From: a virus
Direction: 5' to 3' (one strand)
IMG/VR virus record: IMGVR_UViG_3300032282_003150
Location: 1 to 22,061 of that record
DNA length: 22,061 nucleotides
The position numbers and the translations under genes were made by a program. Below are positions 21,672 through 22,061 of the stretch, piece by piece; positions within the stretch are counted from its first letter, which is position 1; every line of letters begins with the position of its first letter. The notes under the pieces were generated by a model. The model was not told the origin of the DNA, did not search any database, and was given only the letters and a program-made list of their open reading frames with translations.

Positions 21672-22061
21672 ATTTTCAATAATTGCCGTTGATTATGAAC
21701 ATCATGTTCCCCGTCCCGGCATGAAGCAAGGATTACATTCTCTTGCCACTCAAACATTTAAAAATTTTGAATTAATAATTGTTCATGATGGTAAAAAAAA
21801 TATTCCCTATGAAGAAGAATTTGATTTTAATGTTTTTCAAAACCCTCCAATATTTTTAAATACTCCAGAAAGAATGAATAATTGGGGTCATAGTGGTAGA
21901 GATTTGGGTATGAGACATGCTACGGGAGAATATTTTTTACATTTTAATATAGATAATTTTTTGTATTCTTCCTGCCTTGAGAAGATATCTAATAAAATTG
22001 ATGAAACAAAAAGTAAAATAATTATATATTCTATTATTCATTACAAAGCATCGGGAGCGGG
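21652..22061 (+). CDS. Glycosyltransferase, GT2-like, 3'-truncated
   Basis: ATG 21652 starts 20 bases inside the previous gene and the frame stays open to the last base, so only the first 136 complete codons are seen. PRFSIIAVDYEHHV, QTFKNFELIIVHDG (35-47) and then GRDLGMRHATGEYFLHFNIDNFL (82-104) follow the GT2 scheme: first strand, the nucleotide-binding I-I-V-H-D-G, and N-I-D-N as the DxD-like metal loop. Codons are strongly A/T-ended, unlike the replication genes, which suggests a different history or recent acquisition. The C-terminal acceptor half lies beyond the window. Confidence 0.68.
   Translation, partial: MDAGKPRFSIIAVDYEHHVPRPGMKQGLHSLATQTFKNFELIIVHDGKKNIPYEEEFDFNVFQNPPIFLNTPERMNNWGHSGRDLGMRHATGEYFLHFNIDNFLYSSCLEKISNKIDETKSKIIIYSIIHYKASGA

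Overview
The window is an interior piece of a tailed double-stranded DNA phage genome (Caudoviricetes). Every gene I can support lies on the + strand. Genes are tightly packed, mostly joined by stop/start overlaps (TAATG, ATGA or GTGA), and no gap exceeds about 70 bases. I saw no rRNA, tRNA, CRISPR array, integrase or insertion sequence. Several families (the gp32-type single-strand binding protein, the one-helix membrane protein before the polymerase, the holin, the GRPRxDG helix-turn-helix protein, the MazG protein) are, from memory, types common in phages of Actinobacteria. The moderate base composition would suit a low-GC aquatic actinobacterial host. That host call is inference, not something the sequence proves.

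Layout. (1) About 1-3224: the end of the virion or tail-tip module. It holds a tail-fibre-like protein cut by the window edge, a 336-aa Ser/Thr/Gly-rich structural protein, several tiny unknown proteins, a small coiled-coil protein, a protein ending in a cell-surface-type module, and a putative receptor-binding protein. (2) 3224-4746: an HNH endonuclease, a calcineurin-like metallophosphoesterase, a holin-like membrane protein and a zinc-ribbon protein. No endolysin was recognised. (3) 4686-17064: early and replication genes. These are a helix-turn-helix regulator, small conserved proteins, a DnaB-type helicase, a CHC2/Toprim primase, a gp32-like SSB, a full-length bacterial-type DNA polymerase III alpha subunit with an apparently intact PHP metal site, a MazG-like hydrolase, a RecA-like recombinase, a possible small nuclease, a Cas4/RecB-like Fe-S nuclease, a RuvC-like resolvase and several zinc-finger proteins. 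Together they could form a largely self-sufficient replication and recombination system. (4) 17061 to the right edge: a glycan module. It holds a very convincing GDP-mannose 3,5-epimerase, a fucosyltransferase-like protein, a class I methyltransferase, an SDR epimerase/reductase and three GT2-like glycosyltransferases, the last cut by the window edge.

Regulation. Three TATAAT-type promoters sit in short gaps before the genes at 7236, 8616 and 13331. The promoters before the SSB gene and before the recA unit are clearly related to each other in sequence. The SSB gene is bracketed by its promoter and a perfect 12-bp inverted repeat, which suggests a separately transcribed, high-output unit between the primase and polymerase genes.

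The most interesting part is the glycan module. The epimerase should make GDP-L-galactose (and/or GDP-L-gulose). The next gene, translationally coupled to it, resembles enzymes that use GDP-L-fucose, which is 6-deoxy-GDP-L-galactose. The pair therefore reads as a phage route for placing L-galactose (or a related sugar) on a virion or host glycan. Base composition falls to roughly one third G+C (by eye) in the last 400 bases and is also low in the first few hundred.
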